Position numbers and translations under genes: made by a program
In this document: piece by piece, positions 10,783-22,538 of the stretch
How the letters are laid out: every line of letters starts with the position of its first letter
Numbering within the stretch: position 1 is the stretch's first letter
Notes under the pieces: generated by a model
Told to the model about the DNA's origin: nothing
The model's input: the letters and a program-made list of their open reading frames with translations, nothing else
Databases searched by the model: none
Assembly: GCA_033558025.1 (NCBI GenBank)
Contig: JAUCEF010000011.1
Location: 3,348,001 to 3,412,000, forward strand
Direction: 5' to 3'
Origin: Phytophthora sp. 'mugwort'
Taxonomy: Eukaryota > Oomycota > Peronosporomycetes > Peronosporales > Peronosporaceae
Length of the DNA stretch: 64,000 bases

Positions 10783-11736
10783 ATGCCGACGTCCGGAACG
10801 CTGACAATCAGGGTGCACGGCATCGAAACTACTTTCGGCGAGGAGGAGTACGCCGGCAAGAAGCTGGCCGTGCGCTTCGCCGTGGGCAAGGCCGAGCACG
10901 TGACTAAGTTCAAGAAGCACGACGCGCCCATCGAAGAGCTCGCCACGCTGCGCGTGAATGAGGCCGCGGCCGACGCCAAGCTCATCATCGAGCTGCTGCA
11001 GGAGAAGGGCAAGAAGCCCATCGTGAGCACGCAGAAACTGCTGGCCGAGTTCCAGAACAACCCGCTGAACCGCAAAATGACGTTCACGTTCGGCGCCAAG
11101 GCGGCTCCCAGCACGGCGCTGCTCTCGTACAACGCCGAGTGGCAGTCGAGTGAGACGACGTTGGCCACGTTTGAGACCCACCGCCCGTGGTTCATGCGCG
11201 CGTCGTACTACTACGACACTAGCAAGAACGTCTACAACTACACGACGAGCTTCCGCGTCGTGGCCCCCTTCGCTCGCTTTGGCGAGAACACGGCTAACAC
11301 GGTAATTGAGAAGGTCAGCGGCAAGTCGCTGCACGAGATCGACGAGGCTTGGGTCGGCCCTGGTATTAACGCCCTGGACGACAAGGTAGACGCCACCGTC
11401 TCGTCCGTGGCCGAGACGCTCTACACTGGTCAGCAGTACGCGCTTAAGAAGAAGGACGATGCCGTAAGCGTGGCTTCTACGGTAGTGAGGAAGACGGGCA
11501 AGACGGTCTCGGGTGCCGTAGGCGCCACAGTCAACACTGTTGCCAACGTCAAGGGCTACACGACGGAGAAGGTGGTCTCGGCTACCTCGGCCGTCTATGG
11601 TACCGTGGCCAGTGCGGCCGACTACACCAAGACGCAGGTGGTGCACGCTTCGTCGTCGACCTACGGTACAGTCAAGGGTGCCACCTTCACGGCGCTCAGT
11701 TACGTACCCGTGATCGGCCCCAAGATCGCCGTGTAA
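10783..11736 (+). CDS. C2/perilipin-like family protein, copy C (317 aa)
   Basis: Single exon. The ATG at 10783 ([15 protein letters not shown]) is chosen by alignment with copies A and B and by the core promoter just upstream; the frame stays open further 5' but that part is promoter DNA. The C2-like N-terminus, [29 protein letters not shown] and the Val/Thr/Ala-rich repeat tail ending [11 protein letters not shown] are all present. The tail holds about one extra repeat unit compared with copy A. It is transcribed in the opposite direction to copies A and B. The molecular role is not established from sequence. Confidence 0.8.
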   Translation: MPTSGTLTIRVHGIETTFGEEEYAGKKLAVRFAVGKAEHVTKFKKHDAPIEELATLRVNEAAADAKLIIELLQEKGKKPIVSTQKLLAEFQNNPLNRKMTFTFGAKAAPSTALLSYNAEWQSSETTLATFETHRPWFMRASYYYDTSKNVYNYTTSFRVVAPFARFGENTANTVIEKVSGKSLHEIDEAWVGPGINALDDKVDATVSSVAETLYTGQQYALKKKDDAVSVASTVVRKTGKTVSGAVGATVNTVANVKGYTTEKVVSATSAVYGTVASAADYTKTQVVHASSSTYGTVKGATFTALSYVPVIGPKIAV

Positions 11737-12803
11737 GCAAGAGATAGTTACAGAAGCAGGCTGCTCATTGCGAATAGCTCTCTATCGATGTATGTTTATA
11801 AGGGAAAGCCTTAGCGACGAAGACGTCGGCTAGGACAGAAACGGACTGGGAACAATGGTTTAACTTTGAACATGAATCATTGTTACTGGTATGAGTTCTG
11901 TATCATGTCATTCACGACTCGAAACGACGAGCTTTCGGTGCGGCAGACACAGGCGTGGAGTCAGCGGCCTTGACGAAGATTATCTCGGTGGTGTCCGTCC
12001 AAGGTGACTGTCCAGGCTGATGTGATGGAGTAACGGCTTGACGAGAGGTTGCCGACAGGAATTTAGGACCGAATGCTCTTCACACGCGCTGCTTTCATGT
12101 GACAGTATCCAGTGGACACGACAATACCAGCAAAGCGTCGAGTCCGTCCGAAAGCGTAGAAAGCGCGTTATTGTCGCGCGGGGTCTTATTGTCGCTCTCA
12201 GCATTGACCCACTTCGTGTCCCTTCAGGACCACCACACTGTCGCGTCAACATGATGATGCTGTCTTCTGGTCAACCTCACCAGCGGTAACTTACCACTGG
12301 TAAGTGACCATTTCCCAACAAAAGGCTCAAAGTTTCCACGTTAGCTGGATGTGTCCCTCAAGGACTCCTTGCACGAGTTGATTTGTCCATTGCACGTTGC
12401 TCTACGTGACACGGATTTCTGTGCTGTTGTCTTCATTCGAATCGCTGAAACTGCTTTGCACCTGCTGGGTGGCACTTGAAGATAAGCGCATGACCTGCAT
12501 TTCCTTTTTGTGGCGAATGCACTAGTTGTGTCTGCAGCGTCAAGTTGGCAATTCCTAAGAGCAGAAGCAACCGGAGACTTGGTGCGACAGTCCAGAATGA
12601 AATGAGGCAGCCGACTCCGAGTCTGCCTCTCGCAGCTACAGAAGTTCAAGCAGTCGAGAATCTACCTACAAAATCTGCAGTTTGTTGCTTCGCTTGCGCT
12701 AAGTTTGTGAAGCAGAAACATTTTCTGTAGCATCCCAAGATAGATACAAAAGTGCAGCACAATCCGCCATCTAAAACGTCCAACAGATCAAGCAAATACT
12801 CGA
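11737..12803. other. Intergenic, nothing recognised
   Basis: No coding signal. A short inverted repeat (GGTAACTTACCACTGGTAAGT) occurs near 12286-12306; I see no family for it. Confidence 0.5.
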
Positions 12804-14219
12804 TTAATTCTCACCAGGCACCTTCTTGTTCCACTCGCCAGTCCGAGCCTTCTTCTTCTTCAGGCCGTCCTCGAGCACATCCAAAGCCTTCTCCTCGCCG
12901 TCGGTTAATTCTATAGGCAAGACGAGCAGAAATTATCGTTAGTACAGCAAGAATTCATGAACAAGCGTAAAACAACTTTAGTACGTACGAATCGTCGCAG
13001 CGGCAGTTCGGAAGTCATTAAACGCAGCGGTCGCAGTCTCAACAGGCGACAGTCTCTTGCTCTCTCCCTTTGACATTGAAAACAACTGCAGGAATGGACT
13101 CTTCTTGTATGATACGGCAAGCACTTCGTCCTCCGTGAACAGCAGTTCGCAAGGCTCGTTTGCCAGCAGCGACTGCACGTCCTCACTAGGAATCGTCATC
13201 TCCTGAAGAGTATGAGCCCCATCAATAGCCACGATCTCGAAGAATCGCACGTGATGGTAGTCTACAAGCACCGCTACGATGTTCGTCTTGGGGCAGATTG
13301 CCAGCGACACGTTAATCAAGCTCTTGGCAGCCTTGCGGCCGTTGCTACTGGCACTGTTCGTATCCTCATCCAGTGGCTCTAGAGACACCTCTACACCAGG
13401 AAGCAAAGTCTCCGATGCGAGCAGCTTGCCCGTCGTCATCTGCCATAGCTTGAGTGTGTTGTCCATAGACGTAGACACCACAAGGTCAGGCGTCACAGTG
13501 CTGCACGCTACCTTCGTCAGACTCGCAGCGTGTCCTAAGCAGTAGCTCTCAATGATCGCAGCGTTTGGAAACCTCGACACACGCAGCTTCTCGTCGCGAT
13601 CCGCAGTGAGCAGCAGCGTCGAGTCGTGGTTCACAGCCACGTGGGTGACCATGGACGTAGTGTGGCCCAGCAGCGTCTTAAGGTCGCAATCCACGTCCGG
13701 GAAGGGCAGAGCCACGGCCTCGCCCGTCTTCTGGCCCACAATGACTGCATACTTGGTCTCTCCACTAGGTAGTTTAAGGTGACCCACCGTCATGCACGTG
13801 GCACTACGCGGCACGGAACGCGAGGCCTTAAGCAGCAGCGTCTCGGCTGTCAGATCCAGCTCGTAATGTACCAGCCGTCTCTCGTCTACGAGAAGCAGCA
13901 GAGCCAACAGCTCGGAGTCCTGAGGCTGGAAAAGCGCAGCAGTTGTGATGCGGTTGGCTGGTGGTGCAGGCTGCGTGGCCTGCTTGTTCTTGCCCTTCTT
14001 GGCCTGGTCCTCGTCCTCGTCCTCAGCGGCCATAGGGGCCTCCGGCGCACCGTCCACGCCCTGCAAGACCTCGAATCGCAGTAGTTTCTGCGTGGTCGAG
14101 ACGGACGACGGAAGCACGAACACCGTCGTGTTGCGCACCGTCACCACGACGCCCTTCGTTGCCGCCACGAACACACCCGTTGCAACCATATTTACAATCG
14201 AAAATGGCTGGCTGGTCAT
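12804..14219 (-). CDS. TRM82: tRNA (guanine-N7) methyltransferase non-catalytic subunit, WDR4/Trm82-like
   Basis: A WD40 beta-propeller that partners a METTL1/Trm8-type methyltransferase to make m7G46 in tRNA variable loops. Family-diagnostic pieces are GHTTSMVTHVAV, LLTADRDEKLRVSRFP, SYCLGHAASLTKVA and STSMDNTLKLW. Two exons: 12989-14219 and 12804-12910, joined across a 78-nt intron (GTACGT...CTATAG) in phase 1. This adds a Lys-rich tail (LKKKKAR) and a proper stop, giving about 445 aa. The start at 14219 is the first ATG in frame; the frame continues upstream without an ATG. An acidic/Lys-rich linker sits near residue 75. The catalytic partner is not in this window. Confidence 0.85.
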
Positions 14220-14497
14220 ACTGATGGCAACATGGCTACATTGTGTTAGTTTTGTGTTAACCAAGGTACCGTAATCGCTCCAAATGTGCAGAATTATTTA
14301 AACTGTTGATATGGACCTATTACGTATGAAAGGTAACTGAAGTCATCTTTAGAATTTACAGATTATCCGATATTCATGTAAATTGGATACTAAGGTATCC
14401 GTCCTGAAACAGGAGGATCACTGTACTACTTCATCCAATAAAAATGTAGTGCCTGCCGTCGACCGCACATTCAAATTGAGCTCGACCAAGCAGCACG

Positions 14498-16565
14498 ATG
14501 CTCGCCAGGAGGTATAAACCTTTGCAACTCGCTGTTGTACTAGCTCTAATATATCTAACAGCACCGTCATATCATTACTAGGCTACATCACGTAGCGTCG
14601 ACGCGCGCTCTGCTGGCCGCTCGCTCCTTCAGCTCATTCCGTACGCACTCGTGCGGGGAGCTACGCCAAGAGCCCCACGAGGGTCAACGCGTGACGCTGA
14701 GCGGCTGGGTAGACGCCATCCGCCCGTTCGGTCCCATCTCGTTCCTGTCACTTCGGGATCGCTACGGTGTCACGCAGCTTGTGCTAGAGAAGAGCTTTCT
14801 GGAGGCTGCGGACGATGTGGTGAGCAAGATCCGCCCCGAGTCGGTGGTGCAGGCTTCGGGGATCGTGCGCACACGGCCGGCGAATATGCGCAACGACAAG
14901 ATGGCTACGGGCGCCGTGGAGGTGGTTGTCGACGAGATTGCCGAGTTGAACTCGTGCGTGAACCTGCCGATCCAGGTGGCTACAGGCTCTGAAGTGGCCA
15001 ACGAAGACACGCGACTGCGTCACCGATACCTGGATCTGCGTCGTCCGGCGCTGCAGCAGAACCTCGTTGTACGGTCGCATATCTCGCTGGCTGCTCGCAA
15101 CTTTCTGTGCTCGGAAGGGTTCCTGGAGATTGAGACGCCGACGCTGTTCAAGAGCACCCCGGAAGGCGCGAGGGAATTCTTAGTGCCTACCCGTAACGAA
15201 GGACAGTTTTACGCGCTGACGCAGAGTCCACAGCAGTACAAGCAGCTGTTGATGGTCGGCGGGTTGGACAGGTATTTCCAGCTCGCGAGGTGCTACCGTG
15301 ATGAAGGTGGTCGCGCTGACCGCCAGCCAGAGTTCACACAGATCGATCTGGAAATGTCGTTTGTTACCCGCGAAGACGTCATGGAGCTGATGGAGCGTCT
15401 GGTGAAAGAGATCTGGAAGGCGGCTGGCAAAGAGTTACCCGACCGTTCGTTTGTTCGTATGACTTTCGACGAGGCCATGCATCGTTTTGGTGTTGACAAG
15501 CCTGATACTCGTTACGGCATCGAGCTGAAGGATGTGGACGATCTGCTGCAAACGTGCGAGTTTGCATCATTTAAGACGGCACTGGCAAACAAGAACCCCA
15601 AGATCTACAGCAAACGCGGGGTGGTTCGTGGCATCAATGCAAAGTCTCTTGCAAGCGGTGGCTTCTCGCGTAAGGATACGGACGAGCTCGAGAAGGTGGC
15701 GAAGCGCGCCTCCAAAACCGCCGGTGTTTTTGTGGTTAAAGTGGAGGCTGGTAAACAGTGGAAGTCCTCGCTAGCGAAGAAGCTTTCTGCGTCTGAGATT
15801 GAACAGCTGAACGAACGTCTTGATGCTGAGGAGGGCGACGTGCTCATCTTCTCTGCTGGTTCGTACCACGACGTGAACCAATTGCTGGGACGTCTGCGTA
15901 CACACACGTCGCAACTGCTGTACGCCAAGGGCTTTTTGCAAGAGGAGCTCGATCCGAACAACTTCCACCATTTGTGGGTGATTGATTTCCCCATGTTCGA
16001 ACGTAGTGAGGATGACGACGGTAACATCCTTGAGAGCGGTGATAAGATTGCACTGTCAGCGACGCACCACCCTTTCACTGCCCCTTGTGCTGCTGATGCT
16101 GATATTCTGGATGAGATCTTGTCGACTGCCGAAGCTGCTGCCGCAAAAGGCGACAAGAAGAGTTTACTGGAAGATCCTGAGATCGCTGAGAAGCTCCTTG
16201 AGATCACTGCACAGCACTACGACATTGTGTGCAACGGCTGGGAACTGGGCGGAGGTTCCATCCGTATTCACCAGGCCAAGCTGCAGCAAGCCGTTTTCGA
16301 GGACGTGCTTGAACTGCCGGCCCTACAGCGCCAGAGCTTTGAGCACCTGCTGCAAGCTCTCAGCCACGGTGCCCCACCCCACGGAGGCATAGCACTCGGT
16401 CTAGACCGCCTTGTTGCGATTTTGTGTGGAGCACCAAGTCTTCGCGATGTGATCGCGTTCCCGAAGTCGTCCACGGGCAACGAGCTCATGACCAACGCCC
16501 CGGGGCCCGTGCTACCCGAGCAGCTTGAGGAGTATCATATCCAGGTGCATCACAAGAAAGAGTAG
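14498..16565 (+). CDS. DARS2: Aspartyl-tRNA synthetase, bacterial/mitochondrial type
   Basis: A class II synthetase charging tRNA-Asp. It has an OB-fold anticodon domain (TLSGWVDAIRPFG), motif 2 (RCYRDEGGRADRQPEFTQID), a bacterial-type GAD insertion, and motif 3 (GIALGLDRLVAILCG). The insertion marks it as bacterial-type, as in mitochondria. The start is split: exon 1 is 14498-14511 and exon 2 is 14582-16565, with a 70-nt intron (GTATAA...TACTAG). Splicing yields an N-terminus rich in Arg, Ser, Leu and Ala with no acidic residues, a typical mitochondrial presequence, followed by CGELR. Starting at the internal GTG at 14691 would lose that presequence and the start of the OB fold. Confidence 0.88.
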
Positions 16566-16868
16566 ACGATTGCTGCAGATTTTGTTGGCACAAGTTATGG
16601 AGAGCGAAGAAAACGAAATAGACTAAAAGAATTTGCCTCATTTAAACGGTTCAGTGCGATCAGTGCACCATAGTGCCGATGTTGTTGTACTAGTAAGAGC
16701 TACGAATAGTTTAATACAGCAGTCGCACGAACCCGAAGGAGCAACTGTAGCATACAAGAGCACTATCCCTTTTCTTGTAAGTGTTGTGAAGACGTGGAAA
16801 CCGGCATCATGAATGGCAGCAAAAATCAACCACCAGGACAAGTGCCGTAAATGCGTGTAAGGATATGA

Positions 16869-16901
16869 CAAATGTGGACTAACTGTAGTAGTCCACATTT
16901 G
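16869..16901. repeat. Hairpin with 13-bp perfect arms
   Basis: Arms CAAATGTGGACTA and TAGTCCACATTTG flank a 7-nt loop. It lies about 300 bp past the AspRS stop codon. Confidence 0.8.
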
Positions 16902-17283
16902 AAGGAATACAGGGCTATTTCATTCGATAGAATTTACAAGTGGCAGAATGGCGCTGAACTGCCATGATGGACGTGGCCAGCGACACTGCAATCACTGCGT
17001 TTCATTTGTGTCCTTGGCCAACTCGAACACGCACAGGGCAGAGCACGGACTGTACAGCTAATGTTGTATAGCCTGTCACAACTTGGCTTAACAGCCCCCT
17101 TCAGATAGAGTTCACAGCTCCTCGTACATTTGCACTTTCACCGCGCAGGAGTTCGTTGTTATGGCTAAAAGGTGATATGTTTGACAAAATAAAAAGATAG
17201 TGCCTTGCAAGGGTTTAATGTCGACATTGTCAGAGAGATGTAATGGTAATTTCCTACTACTGCTTCGCGGCCAAGATTCTATT

Positions 17284-17337
17284 TTAAGAAATACAGTAGC
17301 TCAATGCATAGGTGATGCATTTACTGTATTTCTTTAA
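17284..17337. repeat. Imperfect inverted repeat with nested ATGCAT pair
   Basis: The outer arms TTAAGAAATACAGTA and TACTGTATTTCTTTAA pair with one bulge. Inside are two ATGCAT copies. It could be a folded transposon remnant or a 3' end hairpin. Confidence 0.65.
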
Positions 17338-17667
17338 GAAAAATGTATTTACAATCTGTATCCCAAATTGTATTTTGCACACATAATTACAATCTGTCCG
17401 TAGGGTACACACCGAATATATAGGAAAGGCTGTGCCATATCAATATCAAATTAGGTGTGGGATTAATTCTTCCATGAAGTTCTAATCCCAAATGATGAAG
17501 GTTTCAAACAGCTTTCGCTGATATGGTCGGGACATTTTATACCTTGTTACATGCCGTCCAGAAACTAAACTGATCCCACCTCAACATCATCTTTTTTCAG
17601 TATACAGTACAGTACACGTTCTATAAATGGTTTGTAGGATAACGCACAATTGTTGGTTATTAGTATT

Positions 17668-19131
17668 TTACTTGGATGCCGAGACAATGCCGTGCAGGAG
17701 ACACAGCCCGTTCCGCTTGGCGTGTCTTGAGCAGCCTGGTACATTGCACGTGTTCCTCCCCAATGACACCATCGTCAACTCATCGGCTCTTTGCTGTATT
17801 GGAATCGGGAACGAAGCTCTCGAGTCCTCGACACCTTCGTTAGACGTGGACTCAGGGCTCGACCAATCCCTTTCGGACGGTTCCGACCACAGAGACGTGC
17901 TGCAGCTCCGTTGCAGTGTCTGGAAACTCGGCAACACCGGGAGGTTCAGGCGCGGGGTGCGGTACGGGTCGTACTGCTTGCCACCATTGAAGTGCTTGAA
18001 GATGGGAGTGGCAATCGTTCTCCCATCACCCAAAAGCGATGCCCCTCTTCGAACGTATTGCAGCGGCCACAGACTGCGCCCAGGGGGTGAATCCAGATCC
18101 ATGCGGCTGTACGTTGTAGGGCCTCGGGGTTCCGGGGACGCCTTGCATGGTGTTGTGGTGTCCCTATAATGTTCTCGACCGATTTCTATGGGTTCAACCT
18201 TGAATGGGGTTTCAGGAAGATCGATCGACGGTCTACAGCGCGCAAACGCTGCGCTCGTTCTGGCGATGTGGACCGGTATTGGAGCCTTGTGATCGGAGCA
18301 GATGCCACCGTGGATAGCTCGCTTCCGGCACCCGGCGACGCGGCACATCGAGTTGCCTCCATGAACCTGGCAGTAGCTGTTAGCCAGTGCTCGCTTGTCA
18401 CATTTGAGTGATAGGCATTTGCGGTAGCCCCCGTGCCCGACGCAGAGTCCGTCGTACTGCACCACCTTGTTGCAACCTTCCATTCGACAGCGCTTGCCAC
18501 CACCTAAGTAACCATAAAGACAAACGGAGACCTGTTAGCCCTGTGGTTGGTGTATTAAGTGACATCCCTGCACAAGCTGTGTACCGTGCGAAATGCAGGC
18601 GCCACCACTCTGCGCTCGCTTCTTGCAGTCCTGGACGCCGCACTTCTTGCCTCCGCCATGAATCCAGCAGAACCCCCCGGTTTGCGCACTTTTGGCGCAG
18701 GCCGGAGCCTGGCACCTCTTGCCGCCGCCGTGTGCAACGCAGACTCCTCGACTGACAACACTGGTGGAGCAGCCCTCGACTGAGCATTTCTTGCCCCCGC
18801 CGTGCGCGATGCAAAATCCTCCGCGCTTGGCTGTCTTCTGGCACTCAGGGAATCCGCACCGCCGCGAGATTGTCCGGGATCTGGAGATACGTGTCGAACA
18901 AGTCGACCCAATGAAGCAGCCGCCAACGGCGTTGCTATCATCACTGCTGTTAATGCTGGGTGTCGGGGAGGCCGAGCTCCTGCCGCTCGAGCGCATCTGG
19001 GCGAGCGAACTCCAGCTCGAAACTGCTACATCAGAGATCCAAGCAAAGGAGAGTGAGCTAATCACAATCACGTCAGTTGCGGCAGAAGACATGGCGGCGA
19101 GACAAGCGCGGCGTGATATCCCAGCTTGCAT
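17668..19131 (-). CDS. CxxC...HGGGK zinc-repeat protein (often labelled WRKY19-like), about 460 aa
   Basis: Two exons, 18585-19131 and 17668-18503, joined over an 81-nt intron (GTACAC...ACTTAG) that falls inside one repeat and rejoins ISHG to GGKRC. The protein has about eight tandem units of about 24 residues. Each has the pattern C..xxC.K.A...GxC..HGGGK (for example CAKSAQTGGFCWIHGGGK), consistent with a Cys3His zinc site. The N-terminus is Ser-rich; the C-terminal 200 residues are Pro/Ser-rich without domains, then a final CSRHAKRNGLCLLHG unit closes the protein. Homologues are common in oomycetes and are often annotated as WRKY19-like, although no WRKYGQK motif is visible. Nucleic-acid binding is inferred. 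A start at the second Met (MSSAATD) is equally possible. Confidence 0.75.
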
Positions 19132-21301
19132 TGCCCAGGAATCAGGTCTGATATCGCCGTTGCAATGCGCTTACAGAGCTGAAACCTCGCATTGTTGTCA
19201 CACTCGATGCGACCAAGTTAAACGAACGGTGTCCCGCTGCCCCCGCCTCAAAAAATGCACATACTGTACCTTGGCACAGTAGGTCCATATTGGACAGTGG
19301 TAACGAGCGAGACGGCTACTTCGCGAGCCTAGAGAGTGTTGTGAGGTGACGACAAATGAAAATGACTTGACGGAAGAGGAACGGCCGGCGTTGGTTTCCT
19401 CTCGACCACACTGGGCAACCGAAAAAACGAACCGCCGGGGACGGACGAGATCACGCCGGGTTGGCATCGATTCGCTGGCTATTGTTGGGTCCCTACTTCC
19501 AATTTCCACTCGAAACGTTTGATGGTGATGAATTCCTACCTGTTCGTTGGCATCTATCGGTATTGTGCGCGAGCGGGCAAACGTATCGAGGTCAGATGCC
19601 CTCGTTGCAATTGCTACAGTAGTGATAAATACCATTTACATCTCGTCGCGCATCGAAATCGCTCCATTTTGTCTACATTTTCATCGGTGGACACATTGAC
19701 GGATATGCTGCTGGCAACGCTGAAGAAGACATGCGGTTGACAGAAGCACATCGCAGTTTTACCGGCGATTCTTGGGAAGACGCAGCCGAGTATTATAGGA
19801 ATAACACCTCACGAAACAGAACCCCCGATGCATTTTTGCATCGCATGATGATTGAAGGTTGCGTGCTCGTTTGGTCAATTGAACCGCCGCCAATCAACGA
19901 CGGCACTAGTTTGATCGTCAATCCAGCGTGGCGCTTGGGCTTGTACGTGTCGAGCCAAAGCCGCATCCGCTATCGGCCTACAATAATAACATACATTGCT
20001 AGACGACTATATGTACACTCTCCGAACGTGACTTGGTCGACCCTCCCTTAGTTCAAGCTTCGACGATTTCACATAGACGCTACTGTGAACTTGTCCACTT
20101 TTAGCATGAAAGTACGGACAGATAGGCTACTGAGCGACTGCCTCTGAAACGTCATCTCGTCTGGACTAGACCCCAGGGTGGACTGTACACTTTTGAATTT
20201 TTAACTGGTCACTTCAGTACCAAACTCACTCAACTACCCTTTTTCTGTGTCAGCTGATCAAATAGGAAAATCGGGCTAGTCATTTTTTACTTATTTTTTT
20301 TAAAGTAAAAAATGACTAGCCCAGTTTTTCGTGCTCACTTCTAGAATAAAAGTTATTCTAGAACTTTTAGAATAACTTTTTTCTATTAAAGTTATAAAAT
20401 TATAAAAGTTATTCAAGCGAATTGGGCGTAAGGTTTGGACGCAGCGAGCGGTGAGGGGTATAGGGATCGCGCGGAGAGCGTAGTTAGGGTGTAGAAGAAA
20501 AGAGAGAGGAACGCCGCTTGTGGTTTAAGAACCCTGTGTGTAGCATGCGGTCTTAAACCCAGGCCATTAACTGCCTACGAAATGTAAAAAGTTAGGTGCA
20601 TTTTGCAGCCTCGTTCGAATTCCCGACTAGTCCTTTTGGCGTGCCAGCTAGCTACTTGTAACTAGTTGACAGCCCAAAAGTGACTAGCTGACGCATTTTG
20701 ATGTCGAAGTGACTAGTTAAATATTCAAAAGGGTACAGTTGACAATATGCACCCATAGACTCATTCGTCAGCCCCAACAGGAGCATTACACGATCAGATT
20801 GGGTCGCTCACTCGATTGTCCCGCAGTACGCAGCGAGTTTTGGGCCCACGATCCCATAGAACGGCTCGAAGTTCACACTCTGAGCAGGCTACGCGCACAT
20901 CGCGGCGCGCCACCTATGGTAACGATTTGTGCCGACTGCAAAGTTTAAAATGCATCTCGCACGAAGAAGCAAATCAGAAGTGGCAGCACAAAACATAGGC
21001 TTAACTTGAATGCCCTCGCTTTCTCGAGCCCATCATCGGTATATGTTTGCCAGCGACAGCCATGTGCCAAAATCTTAAGCAAGGGTTGGGTTGGAAATAC
21101 CTTTTACTGCACTTGACTTTTACTGCGCTTGATCTGGCGAACCCCATATAAACGCTCGTAAGTTTAAGTTGCCGCTCCCCCCGTAGTTTATGGTCGATGA
21201 CACATTTTTACATTTAGTTACATCTAATTTTACATCTAAAAACTCAAATAATTCTATCCAAAAATTTAACTCGTCACAAAAATGTTTAACTCGTAACAAA
21301 A
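19132..21301. other. 2.1-kb region without a supported gene, hairpin-rich
   Basis: Short ORFs only. The 20200-20740 part has a 20-bp perfect hairpin, further TTCTAGAA/AAAGTTATT inverted repeats and several GTGACTAG-type copies, suggesting an old transposable element remnant. Confidence 0.5.
20273..20322. repeat. Hairpin with 20-bp perfect arms
   Basis: Arm 20273-20292 (GGGCTAGTCATTTTTTACTT) is exactly complementary to 20303-20322, with a T-rich 10-nt loop. Related GACTAG/CTAGTCAC motifs recur over the next 450 bp. Confidence 0.85.
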
Positions 21302-22040
21302 ATGCCGAGTAGTGACGGCTGGAGCTGCCCAATCTGTTTGGGCAGCTTCGAGCGCCCCGTGCTCGTCTCATGCTGCGGCCAAAGCTTCTGTCGCTCATGT
21401 CTGGATGATGCGCTTCGCCAGGCCGACATGTGCCCAATGTGCCGCTCTCCGCTGCTCTCGGGCCCATTTTCCGTGACTTCGAACCGAGCACTCGAAGATG
21501 CGCTATCCGCCTTGGCTTCTTCCTCCTCACGACACACTACGGCCGAAAAACATGCTAGCACAGGCTTTGTGGATGCTGCGGAGTGGAAATTGACAGCTGC
21601 AATGCGAAATACCGAGTTGGAAGTGCAAATTTCGGTGTCAAACTCTTCTGAGGCCGGTGACGAGGAAGGGCAGCCACCACGAGTACAAGCAGGTTCTCGA
21701 TGGGGGGAGAGACTGCGACAATATCGGTACGTGTGGTTCAAACTTTTCTACTGCTTGGAGGCTGAATTCGAGCTAAAGGGTTGAGATCGTGCTCTTTGCG
21801 GCTAGGAGACGTGGTGTGGCAAGTTGTCGACGTCGAGTAGCTAGGGGAAGGAGTTGTATCGGTACACAGTCGGCGGAACTCCGACGGAGGCTACGGCAAT
21901 GTCATTTGTGGTGCAGAGTGAACTGGGCATCGCTTCAGTGCGTGTTCTACGTGATGCTCTTCTTCGTGTTCGTCTTCTTCCTTCGTGTGCAAGAGGAAGA
22001 GTTCGCAGACACAACTAGAAACTTGCGTCGCCCCTACTAA
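21302..22040 (+). CDS. Membrane-anchored RING-finger protein (two exons, about 219 aa)
   Basis: The N-terminal RING is CPIC...CGQSFCRSCL...CPMCR at residues about 9-50, a C3HC4-like arrangement predicting ubiquitin E3 activity. Splicing 21302-21726 to 21806-22040 across a 79-nt intron (GTACGT...GGCTAG, phase 2) adds an Arg/Cys-rich stretch and a strong membrane helix (QCVFYVMLFFVFVFFLRV) near the C-terminus. Without splicing the protein ends early after the intron-derived LKG. The middle is Ser-rich and unstructured. It is likely a tail-anchored E3 ligase on an internal membrane; the substrate is unknown. It lies 85 bp upstream of the convergent GNAT pseudogene. Confidence 0.75.
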
Positions 22041-22124
22041 TTAATTAACAGCAGGTTAGTACCGCGTAGAAGCACGTTTTATTGTACGGCAGCTTAAACG
22101 ATCAAAGGCAACAACAAGTCACGT

Positions 22125-22538
22125 TTATTTCGTGTTGTGCACTCTCCAGACAAGCCGACTATTCGGACTCACATGGTTGTAGCTGGCTCGCATCTCGTCC
22201 GCGAGCTTTTTCAGGTGCTGCAGTCTTTCTCCTCCAGCGACGCGAATACTGACCCACTCCTCCATGCGGGTGCCACCAATGCGCTCGTAAGACTTGGGCG
22301 CCCCTTCGTTCCAGCGTAAACATGACCACTCCAATCGGCCCTTGTCATCGCTGATGCGTTGGGGTTCCAGTGCACCGAATAAGAGCGTCGCGAGTCCTCG
22401 TCGACGGAATTCCGGTCGCATGTACAGGTCCTCGAGATCTACTCCCGGAGATGTCAGCCACGTGCTGTAGTTGTAGAATAACAGCGCATTCCCGCGACTT
22501 GCTCACCGATTGTCAGCACGAAGCAGTGAGCCTACGGC
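22125..22538 (-). pseudogene. GNAT N-acetyltransferase, 3' half (split by the Polinton)
   Basis: This minus-strand fragment carries the core of a diamine/polyamine-type GNAT acetyltransferase: LFYNYSTWLTSPGVDLEDLY (beta strands 4), RPEFRRRGLATLLF (the R/Q-xxGxG/A acetyl-CoA loop) and a W-x-N-E-G-A-PKSYERIGG C-terminal part. Its 5' half lies at 38805-39011, beyond the 16-kb element. A TGA at 22503-22505 lies in the same frame just before the conserved part, and joining the halves would also require a 1-nt shift, so the gene has decayed as well as being interrupted. Confidence 0.85.
22533..22538. repeat. Left target-site duplication (TACGGC)
   Basis: TACGGC abuts the left end of the Polinton and recurs at 38805-38810 abutting the right end. 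A 6-bp duplication is the Polinton hallmark. Confidence 0.85.

Larger units (their letters stand above)
16566..17667. other. 1.1-kb AT-rich intergenic region with two hairpins
   Basis: No coding signal. It contains two inverted repeats listed separately (16869-16901 and 17284-17337), which may mark small non-autonomous transposon remnants. Confidence 0.5.

Noticed and set aside
19198..20051. ORFs of 73-145 codons upstream of the zinc-repeat gene
   Set aside because: No recognised domain and no consistent coding signal.
22493..22538. Natural intron at the GNAT insertion site (GTAAGT on the 5' side)
   Set aside because: The GTAAGT arises from the target duplication plus element end; no compatible acceptor restores the conserved frame.
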